A stretch of DNA of 64,000 nucleotides from Solanum dulcamara (taxonomy: Eukaryota > Streptophyta > Magnoliopsida > Solanales > Solanaceae), in assembly GCF_947179165.1 (NCBI RefSeq), contig NC_077244.1:72648144-72712143 (forward strand), read 5' to 3'. The position numbers were made by a program, and so were the translations under genes. The notes below the pieces were generated by a model, which was not told where the DNA came from, did not search any database, and saw only the letters and a list, made by a program, of their open reading frames with translations. Below, piece after piece: positions 46,480 to 59,500 of the stretch (position 1 is the stretch's first letter; each line of letters opens with the position of its first letter).

Positions 46480-49400
46480 TCATGATGATATTGGCTCATA
46501 TGGATATGATAGCCATGGGTGTTTTAGAGCCTCCAAGGCAGAAGGCCGCTTCTTTGGGTTAACTTCTAAAAGATGAGCCACAAAATCAACGAAACCTTGA
46601 TCTCCCATCGGTAATCGATACCTTAAGGATGTCTTTTTGGGTATTAAGTATTCCATTCTGTTTGTTTCCTATAAAGAGAAAAAAGAAAGAGGAATTGATT
46701 ATCTTGACATGTGTATTATATCCAATTTCATTTTTTCCAGCTAAAGTTGCATCCAAATAATTAACCAACTCATATATAAAATAAAGAATCCAGAGGGTCT
46801 CCAGCAATGATGTTTACTAGGTGTTGCAGATTCTAAATCTCAGTTGAAGCTCAACTTAAGGAAATATTTAATAGATACGGAACTGTCAAAACCAAAGGCC
46901 TTTCCCAGACTAATATATGCTGTCCTCGAGACTACGGCATGTTTTTTCTTTTGTTGCTAATTTTTAGCCAATTTTTAAGTATCCTTATGGAACTTCCATA
47001 CCCATTGGACATGGGTACATCAAGGTAAAGGAAGGATCCATGTTAAATTACCTTTTTGAAACTGATTTTTTTATTTATAAAAAGCTGGATCCATGTTAAA
47101 TAACCTCCAAATAGATCGGGTCATTGATACATGAACCTTGCTCTTAATATGTCACTAGATGTATTGATCTCTTAAATATGAAACATGGGGAAACAGGGGA
47201 TCACCCCAAAAACAAAAGGAAAAAAAAAGAAGAGAAACTGAAATAAAGAGTGGAAAAGGAGAGGAAACTCTTACCTGATTTCGTTCATATAGCATGTGAT
47301 TTTTGGTGAAATATTTGTGAGTGTCTCGTCCTTTGACGAGCATCTCTTGGTCAATTGGACCTGTGATACCAAGTACCCTAGCAAGTAATGTGGCAGGAGA
47401 ATCATTCTGGAAAAGGACCTGCGAACATGGGAAAATACCTATAAAAACCCACTAGCAAAATTCAAAACAGATATCAAATTACAGTTGGTCAACATTTCCA
47501 AATATGAACATCAAATAATACTTTCATTAGTTGCTTGGACTCTTCACTTTGGCGCTGCACCCATGTCGACACGACATGGGTGTGGCTGTGGGATCAGAAC
47601 CTGATCTGGTCAAATGATTTTGAGTAATTTGACCAAAATCGACGGAGAAATTCCAGACAGATTCAATGATTTTTGTAATCAAAACAAAAGCTAAGGTGAA
47701 ATTGAAGAAAATGGAATATCTTGTAAATATATTTTTTTAATGCCACTCCTTTTCCTTTTTATCTCCTTCCAGGATTTTCCTCTTGATAAATATCTTCTCC
47801 TAAAGTGTTCCACATAATATCTCATAATTTTGGTTTTATAACTCTATTTTTAGATATTTTGAATTATTTTTAGCCGAATCCTTGCACCTGTATCTCCGAA
47901 TCTCAAATTTAGATCATGAAGGATCCGACCTCTATTTCCGACAGACTGACCAACTCCTAGTATTAAAAAAAGGATATAAGAGACAAGGTATTCACTATTC
48001 ACTCACAAGACACGGTGAAGTATTCCGAACTCTCTATTGTTTTTTCCCTTAATTTACACATTTAAAGGATCATGAAGTAGCACTTCATATTGCATCGAAT
48101 CCAGTGTTTTAGAGAGGACCAAACACAAAGAGATTGATTGTCATTTAGTTAGAGAGAAGGCACTCTGAAGAGACATCGTACAAGGTTCATGTGGTCAATG
48201 AACAGCTTGCAGACATATTCCCCAAGTCCTAGGTAATCCCAGAACAAGTTATATATGTAGCCAGCTTGGTACATATAATTTGTATGCACCAGCTTGAGGG
48301 GAGTATTAGAATCTTTGTGAATATTCTTAAATATGTGTAATTATAGTAGGTAGCTTAATTTACTCCTATTGTAATTAGGCGTTGATTTTCTTTCATTGTT
48401 AGAATTAGGACATGTAAACATAGTTATTATAACCCTTCACCTCTTGAGCTAGCTTTTGATGCCGGATTAGGCTCAAGGTTCATTTCTTTAACATGGTATC
48501 AAAGTTGGACCAAACCAATTCCTGTTCCATCATTGGGTCCCTATCTTACATTGTCCACTCCATGCTCAAGATGTCCAGTGCTAGGCATGCGGGGGTGTTG
48601 AAAATCCCACATCGGTGGGAATAGGATCATTTGATCTCCTTATATGGTCTTGGATAATCCTCCCCTTTGAGCTAGTTTTTGGGGTTGAATTAGGCCCAAG
48701 ATACATTTCTTTAACAATCCAATTGACAAATTGTACCTTATTTGCCAAAAAAAATCCCATTGACAAATTAAAGGTCAAGCTAGTGAGAAATGGTTTAAGT
48801 ACCTCTTACTTCACAAAGATAATAGACAAAGTTTTTGCATCTCCACAAGGTCTTAGTTCTTATGAAGATTTTCTCTCGTTAGAAAAAGTAGTATCAAACC
48901 CAAAATCTATAGTACATGCCACACAATAGAGCTGATAAAGAAAACACTAAAGATTACTCATCAGGAGCAACAATTCTTCTTGCAAGTCAGATATCGGTTT
49001 CTTCTGATTCTAATAAGCAGGCAGCAAGCTCAAAGAATGGTCTCTCAATGTCCTCCAAACAAACTATTTCATATTAGGACGACATAGCAGCAATTACTAG
49101 GGCTTCCGAAAGATTTGATGCCAATAGTAACTCACATAATTTGTTTTGATAACCAAGAAATCCCCGGAAGTCAATAATACATGATTTGGAATTCGGTGGA
49201 TGATAGGTCAGTCTCTTTATCCTTCTCTACTTAAATTCCAGATTTTTGTCTGCTGAAATATTTGAACTTTTGATGTGCACCTAACCCACACATCACGCGC
49301 TACACTCTTACTGCTAGACCAAAGCCCTAGGGGCTAACTCCAAAGTATAATGATGTTGGTATTTGTCAAATTCATCAATCTAGGAGAACAGGGAAGGCGA

Positions 49401-52400
49401 TAAAAATGAAAAAGGGATAGGCACTCAAAGAACTACCAGAATGCAGGCATAATGGACAACATACCCCAATATAAAATCATGTTGACAATACATATATAGA
49501 GATAATAATCAATATGGGGAGTGTGTGAAGAAAAAGAACTTACATTGCCCGTGCAAAGTTCTGCCAAGATGCAGCCAAGGGACCAGATATCTATCTTTTT
49601 ATCATAAGGAAGCCCCAAAATAACTTCTGGTGCGCGGTAGGATCTTGATTGGACATAAGAACAAAGATGATCTGTTTCAAAACAACTGCTACCCAAGTCA
49701 ATTACCTTCACCTCACATCTACTGTAGCTTTTCACCAATATATTTTCGGGCTTCAAGTCACAATGTATGAGCCCAAGGCCATGCAAGAACTGAAGAGCCT
49801 CTAAACACTGAATAGTGATCGACTGCACAACAGATTTATATGAAATTCATCACATGAGATACCATTAGCATCAAATATCTATAGAAATTTCGATCCAACA
49901 AACCTGCAGTCTCGGCATGGTAAAGTAGACTTCTCCACCAGATTCTCTATTGAATTTTTGAAATTCATACAGATTGGCCTTCAGTAGTTCACATACAATT
50001 AACAAATGCTCCTGAAAACAGACACAAAGATCAGTGCCAAATTTTTCGTGACCAAGAGCTTCTTTAGCTTACATTCAGAATAATACATGAATGTGAAGTA
50101 TACAATAGTATTGCATAAGCTCAAGAGGCACATCAAGTGCACATCAACATTTTTTCCCTCTTTATATTGGATTACAGAAAATATTGTTTTCAAACTATGT
50201 CATATTAAGTTTGGCCAAAGATTTCTGCCAAAAATATCAAGTAGCATCAAGCGTACAGCACAAGCTTTTCATTTAGTCAAGTCTTTATCAAATTATTGAT
50301 AAAACCTCACAAATCAGCTAGATGCTTAGACATGCTCGCCTCTCTTGAGCAATCAACTGTATCAGGGTTGAGCTTTACACACTGTCAAAGTTTATTCTCA
50401 TGGTTCAGAGCAACTAGTTTTACAAGGGTCAAGTAAATAAGATGATCTGGTTAACACCATTTTAGTGATGAGAAAATTATGAACTTAAGGTTGCCTTCCT
50501 CAATATCTACACATGCAAGAAGAACAATCATGATTTATCTTGCAGACTATCTTGGCGGACATTTCTCTACTTCGCTAAGACATTTTGACGATGTAAAACC
50601 AATAGAGATTCAGTATTTATGGAGCTAGCTTTTCAGAGCAGCACTTTTGAAATTGATACTGGCACAGCACATCTCTTCATAATTTTTGAAAACAAAAATG
50701 TCATTGAGCTAGAATAACAAAGCAACAATCCTATACAAGAGTTGCACAAAAGGTTTTGCAGCAGGAATATTTCCACTAGCATAAAACAGTAAGATTTACA
50801 CAATTCGTAAAACTACAAAATATTCACTTACTCGATAATAGAAATAATCATACAACCGAAGTAGGTGGTACTTGTCGGCAGGATCATGCTTATTGACAAA
50901 TTTGAGAAGCTTTATTTCATCAAGACTCTGATCAAAAAAATCTTTGTTGTTCTTTATAATCTTAACACAGACATCCATGCCTGTATGAAGATCATGTGCT
51001 TGTACTGCTTTGCTGAATGCAGCAGATCCAAGATACTCAGTTACTTGATATCGCCCAGCTATAACTGAATTTAAAACAACCTGGAAACTTTTGTCCTCCT
51101 CAAACCCAGTTCTGAGCAAAAAAAAAAAAAAAAGAACTTTGTTAACCACCAAAAAAAACCTCAAAGCCTGAAAAATAAAAACTATTTGAGGTTAAGAAAA
51201 TTCAAAATATGTTCATTTTATAAGGGAAAATTCAGAACATGCATGAAGAGACAACTGCGGAAAGAAAGCTTCTTACTTAAGTCAGAACATATATAGAGAT
51301 ATTGCAAAGGTTAAAACATGTCTTGCTGAAGCAAAAAGATAGACTAGCTACAAATTTGATAGACAAAACTCTCTTAAGTCACTAGCCTAGTTTCATCAAC
51401 ACCCAGTGCATAAGGAAAGCGGGAAATTATAAATTAATCTGGCAGTTCTTAGTAGCTAAAAAAATGGAAGTGATCCAGTTACGGAGGTAAAGATCACAGT
51501 TCCCAAAGAATTTTCAAAAGCCCCTCATCTTTCCTCTAAGACAACAGTGGAATGCCATCAAGTAAATACAGTTCAAGCCAAACATACAAACTTCTACAGC
51601 TTCCTTAACAACTATTATTGATCTGAATCATCCAGTTTCCTAACCAAGATCAAGTAACAAATTTGGCTACAGAGATGTACATGGATATAGTGGAGAGAAG
51701 CACGGTTTTGTAAAATGTATGAATGTCATATCTGTAAGGGTCTAGCTTTAATACAAGAATGCATTATGTTCAAAAATCAATAACTTATCATGCACCCTAA
51801 AGGGACATTGCATAGTCTAATTACCAATAGACCCCTGTTTTTGTTAGGCATGAAATACAGTTTTAAACAGGCAACTTCGCCTCTCATCCTAACGCAACCA
51901 GAAATCTTATCAACAATTGTAGACTATTAAAAAACTTGGGGGTTGTTTGGTTCATATGCTACTTATAAGGGATTATAGTGCAAGGATTGTTAATTCAACG
52001 ATTAATAATGAAGGGATTGTTATGCATTGATTAATAATGAGGAGATAGTTATAACTTAAAATTGAACTACTTATTTTAAAAGGACACAGTTTTCTTTAAA
52101 TAGCTTAATCCTCACATTGTTAATACACATGTTCTTATTCCACATTCTTTTATTTTTATAATTGTGGTGTTAGGACCAGCTTGTGCGCACCTTGACTGAT
52201 TTCATGGGGTACCTGCTACCTCCCCACCAACACAAGTACAAGGTAACTCTGTCCAACAAGGCTTGGAGCCTTTGACAGATGGGAAGAATCACTTTCTTAT
52301 TCCACATTCTATCCCACATAAAATAATACATAGATTCCTACATATCTTAATGCAATTATTATTTAATACTGACAACTAAATGCTGCATTAATTATGCAGT

Positions 52401-55400
52401 GATTATATTTTTCTTATATGATATTATCTTATGTGGGATTTTATGCAGAAATTAATTATTCCAAACCATCAAACAAACGACCCCTTAGTTATGAGCATGT
52501 ATGTTGAATTTAATGCCGAAATCAAAACATAAGCTCTCTCGGACGTCTAATACACCCCTTCCCCTTCAGATCCAAAGGAATCTAAGATGATTAAATATAA
52601 CTTTGTCATGATCCCTATATAATGAAAACTGAATATTTATCAACATAAAAACATACAAAATCCGCTTTGCACCTTTTTTCAGCATAAATGAGGCCCAATT
52701 TTTTTTTAATGATATTTAAACTTTTTTCTATCTTAAACACAAAATTTCTGCTAAAAAGAGGTCCAATAAGGATTGCAACAATCAAAAGGGAAAATGTCAC
52801 CTGGTACACACAGATATACCGAGAAGACACTGATTCTATAGTAGATATCCTAGGCTCTTGTTAGGATTTTGGATCAGGTTTTCTTTTGCTATGATTGTAA
52901 ATATGGTTTTGTGTACAACCTATGTAGTGATTTAGTCAATAAATACAAATGTTACCTTCTATAAAAGGGGGAAATCTCACTTTTGGGCTAATTCTGATGG
53001 TTCATAGTGCATAGGCTGACATCACCCTGCATGATCAGCCTCCCTCTATCCTGGGGGAAAAAATACCTATCTCAGATTTCATGCCAGCAGTTATTCTTGG
53101 GGAGACTTCGCTTCTACTGGTTTCACTGATGACTGCTTAACTTCACTATGTTGTCAAAGCATGCTAAAAAGTTCTGTCTCTACATAGAGCTCAAGATATG
53201 TTAACGACAAGAGCCCCCAGAGCTATGGGAGAGTTCTCCATCGACTTACTATATCTTCACATCCCTAATAAAGTACATGTTTCTAATGTATTCAGTAAAC
53301 CTCTCCCTTATCACAGTTTAAATCTAGTCATGATCAGTGCAGCACTTCAGAAGACCAACATAAGGAGTACCAAAGATAGACTGTAACTGCATCTATCATG
53401 CAGTTTCCTTCAGTCTGGAATAATATCAAATCACGGGTATTTAAATCAAATAATAGGCATTATGTCCACTCTAATTCAAAAGAAGCAACAAGAGATTGAA
53501 CATGCCTGTTTTTCCTATGCACAATCTTAAGTTCGAAAGTTTCAAATTCCTCTTCCTGCGCCATGATCTGCTTCACTTGTTCCTGAACAGCAACTGCTTC
53601 CTCATCCTCCAATGACTGCCCCAAATTTTCCACTCTTGCCCTGGCTATTTGTGTGCCCTCTTCTTTCTTCACATGCTCCCGCTCTACATAACCATAATTT
53701 GAAAGAGATGAGGGGCTAGATTTTGCTGATCCTACAGCAATTTTGTTGCTTTCATCTCTTGAGCTCTTGCTAGGTGATGACTCGCTGCTTTTGGGCCTCA
53801 AAGAACCAAGCATGTCATCATTTGCAATCAGACTGTCATGAGCTTCATCAGTGATAATAGTGTTGCCCTTGCTTGAACATAAAGATTTACTCGAGCTTGT
53901 ATGAATCAACTGACCATCTCTGGGAAGGGCAAATGAGAATCCTCCATGTAAGTGATTTGTTTGTACAGATCCTCCTTTATCAGTACCCGAGACAAACTTG
54001 TCAGATCTCTGCTTAGCTGTTTTCTCATCTCTGTTTCTCATCTCAGAATAAGGCTTATCTGAATCAGGGGGTATGTGTCTGGTCCCACCAATACTGGCAT
54101 CGTGATCATGGAAATACCCTATATCCCCCTGAGCGTTCCCTCCAACAAAACTTTCGTGCACTTCACTACTGATATCAGCAGTATCGCTGTTAATACCTAC
54201 ACCAATTGACCTAACTGAACCATGCTGATCACCATCCACATAAATATCATCCAATCGGGGCCTTTCACACTCATTCAAGGCCCTATCATCCCCTAACATT
54301 GCAAGTTCACTTGTTTGAGTAACAAATCCCTGCCAAACAGGCTCTACACACATCAAATTCAGTTCTTCTTCATCCATCAACTGTCTGTCGTATTGAGCAC
54401 CCATGTTAGTTCTCCTATACATTTCAGTTTCACAAAGCACTACAGGATCATCTGAAGGGCCAACCGCATCAACATTCTTTGATTGGAAATATCTCTCACC
54501 TGATAAGTAGGAATCTTCCTCTGCGAAAGATTGCTCATCATCTTCTTTGTTTTCCCCTCTTTGAGGATCTGGAACACTCCCGTGTCCTGTTTCCTTTTCA
54601 TTATCACTAGGGTAATCAATTTCATGAGCTAAAAACCAGGATTCATCTTCAATAGGCTGTCTCGTATAGCCAACATCATCGTCATCATCATATTCATCAG
54701 AATCCCAATATTCATTGGGGAATTCAACACCTTCACTCAATCCATCACCAATAGTTGCAAAACCAGAAACAAGCTCAGAAGTGTCCTCAGCAATGCCTTG
54801 ACTCACAGACAACCAACTGCCTCCGCCAATCCTTTTTCCACCTGGTGATCAGTTAGACAATGATGATTATTCCACAAGACATCAATCAAACTGACATAGA
54901 TAAGTTCAAAAACATAACACCCGGATAAGTAGACAACATCATCAAGTCAAAAAACACTTAGAGAACTACCACCGAACCCAAAATTGAGGAAGAACGTAAA
55001 GTTAAGTTTGTGTTGTCTTAAAAGTACTGAGTAACTTATGTTCAAGAGTCCCTTTCTATTTTCTTTATAGGATGACAATCACAGACTAGATTTTTCTGGA
55101 TAACCGAAAACCCTTGAGCTATGCACGGTTCAAAACTCGGTGGAACAATCACAAACAAGATATTTTATTCCCTAAAAACAGGATTTAGGATGCTGCACAG
55201 TCCACACGACAAGAAGCTGATTACCAATACAAATCATCCATCTACCATCAATGGCAAGATAAGCCAAAACCCTCCCCTCACACCAGCCATAGGAAACAGT
55301 ACTACAATAGGACAATGATTAAGCAACCTAGGTAAATATCATTTAATAGTCCTTCATCTGATATAGAGTCCTAGAATACATACGTAGTCAGTACTAAACA

Positions 55401-56976
55401 AAAAAATATAAAAGGTTGATGACTTGGAAGCATACTGTTTTTTAACAGAAGGTAAATATCATTTATTCCCTCTAAATTGCATCTTTTTTTTGTTTTGTAA
55501 TCCGAACAATGCTTTCAGGGCATCATTTTGTATCACTTCATTCAATTTGTGAGGCGCGAAATTTCCCTCTGAGAATCTCGGACCCATTTAGCAATTTTTG
55601 TATGTCCAATGAACAGGCTAAGTTTGTTGTCCCAAACTACAAGATAAAATTAGTGCGTAGACAAGCAAACCTGAATTGGTAAGTTCTTGTCCAATAGGAA
55701 CATCTAGAAATGAACCTATGACATATGTATTGTCACCATTTGCAATCTTTGAGCCAGGTCCATCTCGTTCAAACTTTTCCTCCCAATGAATATTGAAGGA
55801 CTTCTCTTCTGACTTGATTCTAACAGGTGGCAACCTGGGTAGTTCTTCTTTCTGGCACTCAGATATAATCGAAATGCCTAAGCAGCTGAAATCTTTTGGT
55901 TCACTTCCTGGTGTCTTCCCCAGATAGAAAGCTCTTCCCACCTCATCCACTTGCTCTTTAATTGTATTCCTAACACCATTTTCTGTTATCCTTTTACCTA
56001 CTTTGTTACCACCAGTACCAATGTTGTGATCATAACTTGTGGAAACATCTCCTTTGGGTAATGGGAAAACAGTTTCAGCTGAGGAATCTTTCCAAGGCTC
56101 CAATGAAAGGTTAGTCAATTCATCACTTTTTGACCTGGGGTTAGTAATAATTACATCTCTGGATGTCCCGTTTAGTTTAATTTGCTGATTAGCCTTTTTG
56201 AGTTCACTATTTTGACTTCCGTGCTTTGGTTCCACATTGTTTTTGCTGGTACTTCCAGAGCACGACATTCTCTTTTCACCAGAAAAACTGACATCTTCCC
56301 CAGATTTTGCATGAGACTTTCCACTATCTAAGACCTCAGATGAATTTAGCCTCAACTTCCCACTATGCACCAAGCCTGAGAAGTCCTTGGCAGCACTACT
56401 TCCACCATTGCTCTGATGCAACACAAGAGAACCATTACTGGGATTATGTACCAAGCCTGAAAAGTCCTTGGCAGCACTAGTCCCACCATTGTTCTGATAC
56501 GACACAAGAGAACCCTTACTAGGACTGTTGCTCCACGAGTACATATCAATCATAGTATCCTCAGCATTGTTGCAAGCACTGAAGGTTTTGTTGTATGTCC
56601 CAACAGATTCATTATGTTCCTTCTTCCCAACATACGCAACATTTTTCAATTTGCAATCTGAGCCATTTCTCCCAATCCCACACTCTATCTCCTTAACGAT
56701 AAGCTCCTTTGAAGTTTCACCACTGTTCCTCAAACTTGTCTCCTTGGAAACCTCCCCACCATTTCGACAGGCCAATACAAGATTCTCCACGGTTGCTTTC
56801 CCCCCATTTGCTTCTAATGATCTGCTCAGCTCTTCATCCTCTAGAGTAAGCTTCTCTACCACATCATTCAGGTCAGAACATTTATTCAGCTCACCACGCA
56901 AAGCAGCCTCCGCACCTGTAAATTTGTTCTTTCGCAGAAATTCCAGTATCGCATCTAAAGAAGTAGAGTCCTCCAT
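46480..56976 (-). CDS. Plant DYRKP-type dual-specificity protein kinase
   Basis: Seven coding exons: 56976-55671, 54841-53506, 51111-50832, 50011-49904, 49822-49544, 47418-47275 and 46668-46480. Together 3642 nt encode 1213 aa, the size of the Arabidopsis DYRKP group. The N-terminus [20 protein letters not shown] resembles a LisH-like element, followed by about 850 residues of Ser/Asn/acidic low-complexity sequence. A kinase domain from about 900 shows the Gly loop in [10 protein letters not shown], catalytic Lys in [17 protein letters not shown], the DLGSS form of DFG, and the activation loop [14 protein letters not shown]. It keeps the second Tyr of the DYRK YxY with Cys in place of the first. 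The C-lobe has [12 protein letters not shown] and [12 protein letters not shown]. The donor of exon 2 is AACAG|GCATGT, a GC-AG intron. DYRK kinases autophosphorylate the loop Tyr; substrates here are unknown. Confidence 0.92.
48186..48303 (+). pseudogene. Ty1/copia RNase H 3' tail
   Basis: [15 protein letters not shown] followed by a stop, then in another frame [16 protein letters not shown] and stop, then the purine tract TTGAGGGGAGT. This is the classic end of a copia polyprotein plus polypurine tract, broken by at least one frameshift. It lies in the intron between kinase exons 49544 and 47418. Confidence 0.8.
48304..48493 (+). mobile_element. Chimeric LTR: copia 3' LTR start joined to a TRIM 5' LTR end
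   Basis: The block begins TATTAGAATCTTTG directly after a polypurine tract, as a copia 3' LTR should. From about 48430 it instead matches the end of the downstream TRIM LTR (TTGAGCTAGCTTTTGATGCC ... TTTCTTTAACA). It is followed at once by TGGTATCAAAGTTGG, an initiator-tRNA-Met primer-binding site. The switch point is near 48425-48440. Confidence 0.65.
48494..48716 (+). mobile_element. TRIM element interior and 3' LTR
   Basis: Primer-binding site at 48494-48508, about 85 bp of internal sequence, purine tract GCGGGGGTG, then a 121-bp LTR from TGTTGAAAATCCCACATCGG (48596) to TTTCTTTAACA (48716). Short LTRs with no coding region between PBS and PPT are the definition of TRIM. A related LTR lies inverted at 59414-59500. 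Confidence 0.72.
51937..52485. mobile_element. Tourist-like MITE interrupted by a SINE
   Basis: Left end GGGGGTTGTTTGGTTCATAT, right end CCAAACCATCAAACAAACGA then CCCC; these are imperfect inverted repeats of the GGGGTCGTTTGG type. It lies in the kinase intron between exons 53506 and 51111. Without the SINE it would be about 390 bp. Confidence 0.7.
52149..52293 (-). mobile_element. 5'-truncated SolS/TS-type SINE nested in the MITE
   Basis: Flanked by an exact 17-bp duplication TTCTTATTCCACATTCT (52132-52148 and 52294-52310). The body shares CCAGCTTGTGCGCACCTTGA, CTACCTCCCCACCAACACAA and CTCTGTCCAACAAGGCTTGG with the 3' half of the SINE at 21430-21658. The tRNA-like promoter half is missing, so it is a dead copy. 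Confidence 0.85.
53198..53386 (+). pseudogene. Possible copia RNase H tail fragment
   Basis: The frame reads [20 protein letters not shown] then [12 protein letters not shown], similar to the copia C-terminal pattern Y..S..Q.ADIFTKPLP...F. It is short, lacks the upstream domains, and lies in a kinase intron. Low confidence. Confidence 0.4.
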
Positions 56977-57850
56977 TCATACAATGGAGAACTCAAAAAT
57001 CTTGCAGTAGTCAACTTCTACAAACAATATCTAACCCAACCTGAATAAAGAACAAAGAAAATAACAGATTCAGAAGCCAATAACAAAAAAGTGCATAGTA
57101 AGTTTAAAACACTATTCCAGAAGTTGACAACACATACAGTGTTCAGAAAAATACAATATCAAATGTGGACCAACTTGGGTGTTGATTGACTGAAAAAAGT
57201 ACAAAACACCCATATTGTGCTATATGACATTTGGCCCCAAATAACAGAGGATTGTAGAATCACAAGAAATTTCAAGAGAAAAACCTTAACAGTAAGTTGA
57301 ACACAAGTTCAGTAACAATACACAACTATAGGATTAAAAGCTAAATAGTGTACGTAGAGAATTCCGATGAAGAAACTGAAAGATTTCCAAAATTTTCTTG
57401 AAAACCAAAAAACCCTAGCTATATTTTCCACACACCCATTCAAAGATCTCAACTTTTTCCAAACCTAGGAAAAATTGAAACAACAAACTTTAAAGAGTTC
57501 AACGAACTTTTTTTTAAAAATCAAGAATTGAAAAAGGGTTCAAATGGGGAAGAATCTGGAAAGGAAAGAATCATAAAGAGGACACTCACGAATCGAAGGA
57601 GAGGGATAAGTTATATTGCTGGAAATCAAACAATACCCAATTGATAACATCGTCAACAAAACATCACATTCAACTGAGACGGAGCTCCGAATTGACATTA
57701 CAACAAAATAGCATTTTGATTTCTAACTTCTCGCTCTTCTCTTGTAGATTCTAGAAATTTTTTATTGTTTATTCGCTGTTCTTGGGTGTTCAACAATGCG
57801 AAGAGTAATCGTTTTGGCTTGGCTTTGGTTAAATCCCTTTCTATTTTGTT
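56977..57850 (-). other. 5' leader, leader intron and promoter side of the DYRKP-type kinase
   Basis: An acceptor TTTATTCAG lies at 57041-57049 and a donor GATTC|GTGAGTG at 57589/57590, giving a leader intron of about 550 bp and a non-coding first exon starting near 57590. The true start site is not visible. Confidence 0.5.
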
Positions 57851-58469
57851 CGGCCGGAGGAAATATTTCAGGTCTGGAATGGGACATGGTTGTCCAATTA
57901 AACATTTCATATATCACTAATATTTTCTTTTTAGAAAAGTAAAAAAATATATCCTTTGTTATAGAATATTAGTATGATTTTATGCTATTTAATGTAATTT
58001 TAAAATATGCATGAGTGTGAGAAGAAGTAGAGGTAGATTAAAAAAATATTAGAGAAAAAAGTGATTCGACAATACATGATTCATCTTCAGCTTGCCAAGT
58101 ACATTAACTTACCTAAAAGGACATACAGATCGCAAATTAGGGTAAAAGGTAATTAATTAGTGGATAATTGAAAGTTGTCTCGCTTTCGTGTGGGTTAGAT
58201 TTGGTGGTAATTTGGTACACTATACATGTTTCTTCATCCTTTATAGTCGTAGTAGCATTATTCTTGTACTTCTAGCTTGTCCTTAGATTCATGTTACAAC
58301 GGATGTTTCGGTTATTGCACTATTTGATTGTAGTTATTATTTAGTTTCTCTGAATATTATTTATGTAATGTTTTACTTACGATTTACTATGTCCTCTTTG
58401 ATTTTGAATTTTTTGTTTCTATTGATTTTTATAATGGTTTTACTTGAGCCGATGATCTTTCAAAAACAA

Positions 58470-58556
58470 CCTCTGAAGGTAAGGTGAATGTACATTTTAC
58501 CCATTCCAAATCCCACATGCGGGATTATATAGGTTTTTTTTTGTTGTTGTTGTATA
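58470..58556 (+). mobile_element. Truncated TS-type SINE, 3' end
   Basis: CTGAAGGTAAGGTGAATGTA, TTTTACCCATTCCAAATCCC then ACATGCGGGATTATATAGGT, and a TTGTTGTTGTTGTA tail. This is the 3' portion of a TS SINE with its TTG-repeat end; the tRNA-like part is absent. Confidence 0.65.
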
Positions 58557-59085
58557 ATTTCAGCTCAAAATGATTCAAGTGGTGAATATTTATTCCCTAA
58601 ATTCTTTAAGAATTACACGTGTTGATATTTATACTTTAAAATGGATATGATCGCTTTCACCCATAAGAAGTGATTTCGAGTTCGAGCTTGAGTGGTTCTC
58701 CTTTTAATCAATTTTCTGAAACGCAAATTCAGCCCTAAAATAAATACTGGACACAAAACTAAAAAAAAACATGGCTCGTTTAATAGCAGAAGGAAATTAA
58801 ATTTCAAAAATAAGAAAAGATAGTTTCTATATATTAGTATATAAGAATATTATGTGGCTGACAGAACAGAGGGTAAGGCCTGCACTCTGCATGACCACAT
58901 TAAGGTGCCAAATTAATAGGGCATCCTAAAAAGAATCCCAATGCCAATGATCTCTATATTAATTACTCTATTACTATTATGATCTTCACTTAAATTACTC
59001 CACTAATTCTCTCATAGCATAGGCAACTCTCAAGGAAATATTAATCAAAATTAATGTACAATGATAGTGGATTATGAATTCTTAA

Positions 59086-59101
59086 GGGGGGGGGGGGGGG
59101 G
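59086..59101 (+). repeat. Homopolymer G16
   Basis: Sixteen uninterrupted G residues in AT-rich spacer; length may be unreliable. Confidence 0.9.
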
Positions 59102-59413
59102 ACAAAGAGTTCTATAACTTATTAATGTGACAATAGGCTTGACATTATAAGTAGTTCTAGTTTGTAAGACCCCATGTATTTTGACGTTTTTTTGGTGAAA
59201 ATGCGCAACGTGGGATAGATTTATTTTGATTTTGAAGAATGTTCAGCAATATTTGGGGCTAGTTAATGTTTGACACTGACTAAATGGCATTGTCTCTTAG
59301 TCTTAATGTGCGTGTTAGTTGGTGTGTTCAACTTGAATAAGAATGCTATGAACACGTAGAATGTTCAAGCTTGTTCTACCCTACATCCTCTCCTTACGTT
59401 TATTGATAAGCAA

Positions 59414-59500
59414 ATGGACACGAAAAGCTAGCTCAAAAGACGAGGATTGTCCAAGACCAAATATGAAATGCCCCTTAACCCACCGATGTGGGACTCAACA
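59414..59500 (-). mobile_element. TRIM LTR fragment, inverted
   Basis: On the minus strand it reads TGTTGAGTCCCACATCGGTG ... CTTGGACAATCCTCGTCTTT then TGAGCTAGCTTTT, matching the LTR at 48596-48716. Its far end is lost. Confidence 0.7.

Noticed and set aside
48615..48929. 104-aa plus-strand frame in the kinase intron
   Set aside because: It starts inside the TRIM LTR and runs into unrelated intron sequence; no conserved motif.
56528..57010. 160-aa plus-strand frame at the kinase 5' end
   Set aside because: It is antisense to kinase exon 1, serine and phenylalanine rich, and has no recognised domain.
59086..59101. G-quadruplex regulatory site
   Set aside because: It is a plain homopolymer in spacer DNA far from any promoter; its length may even be a sequencing artefact.
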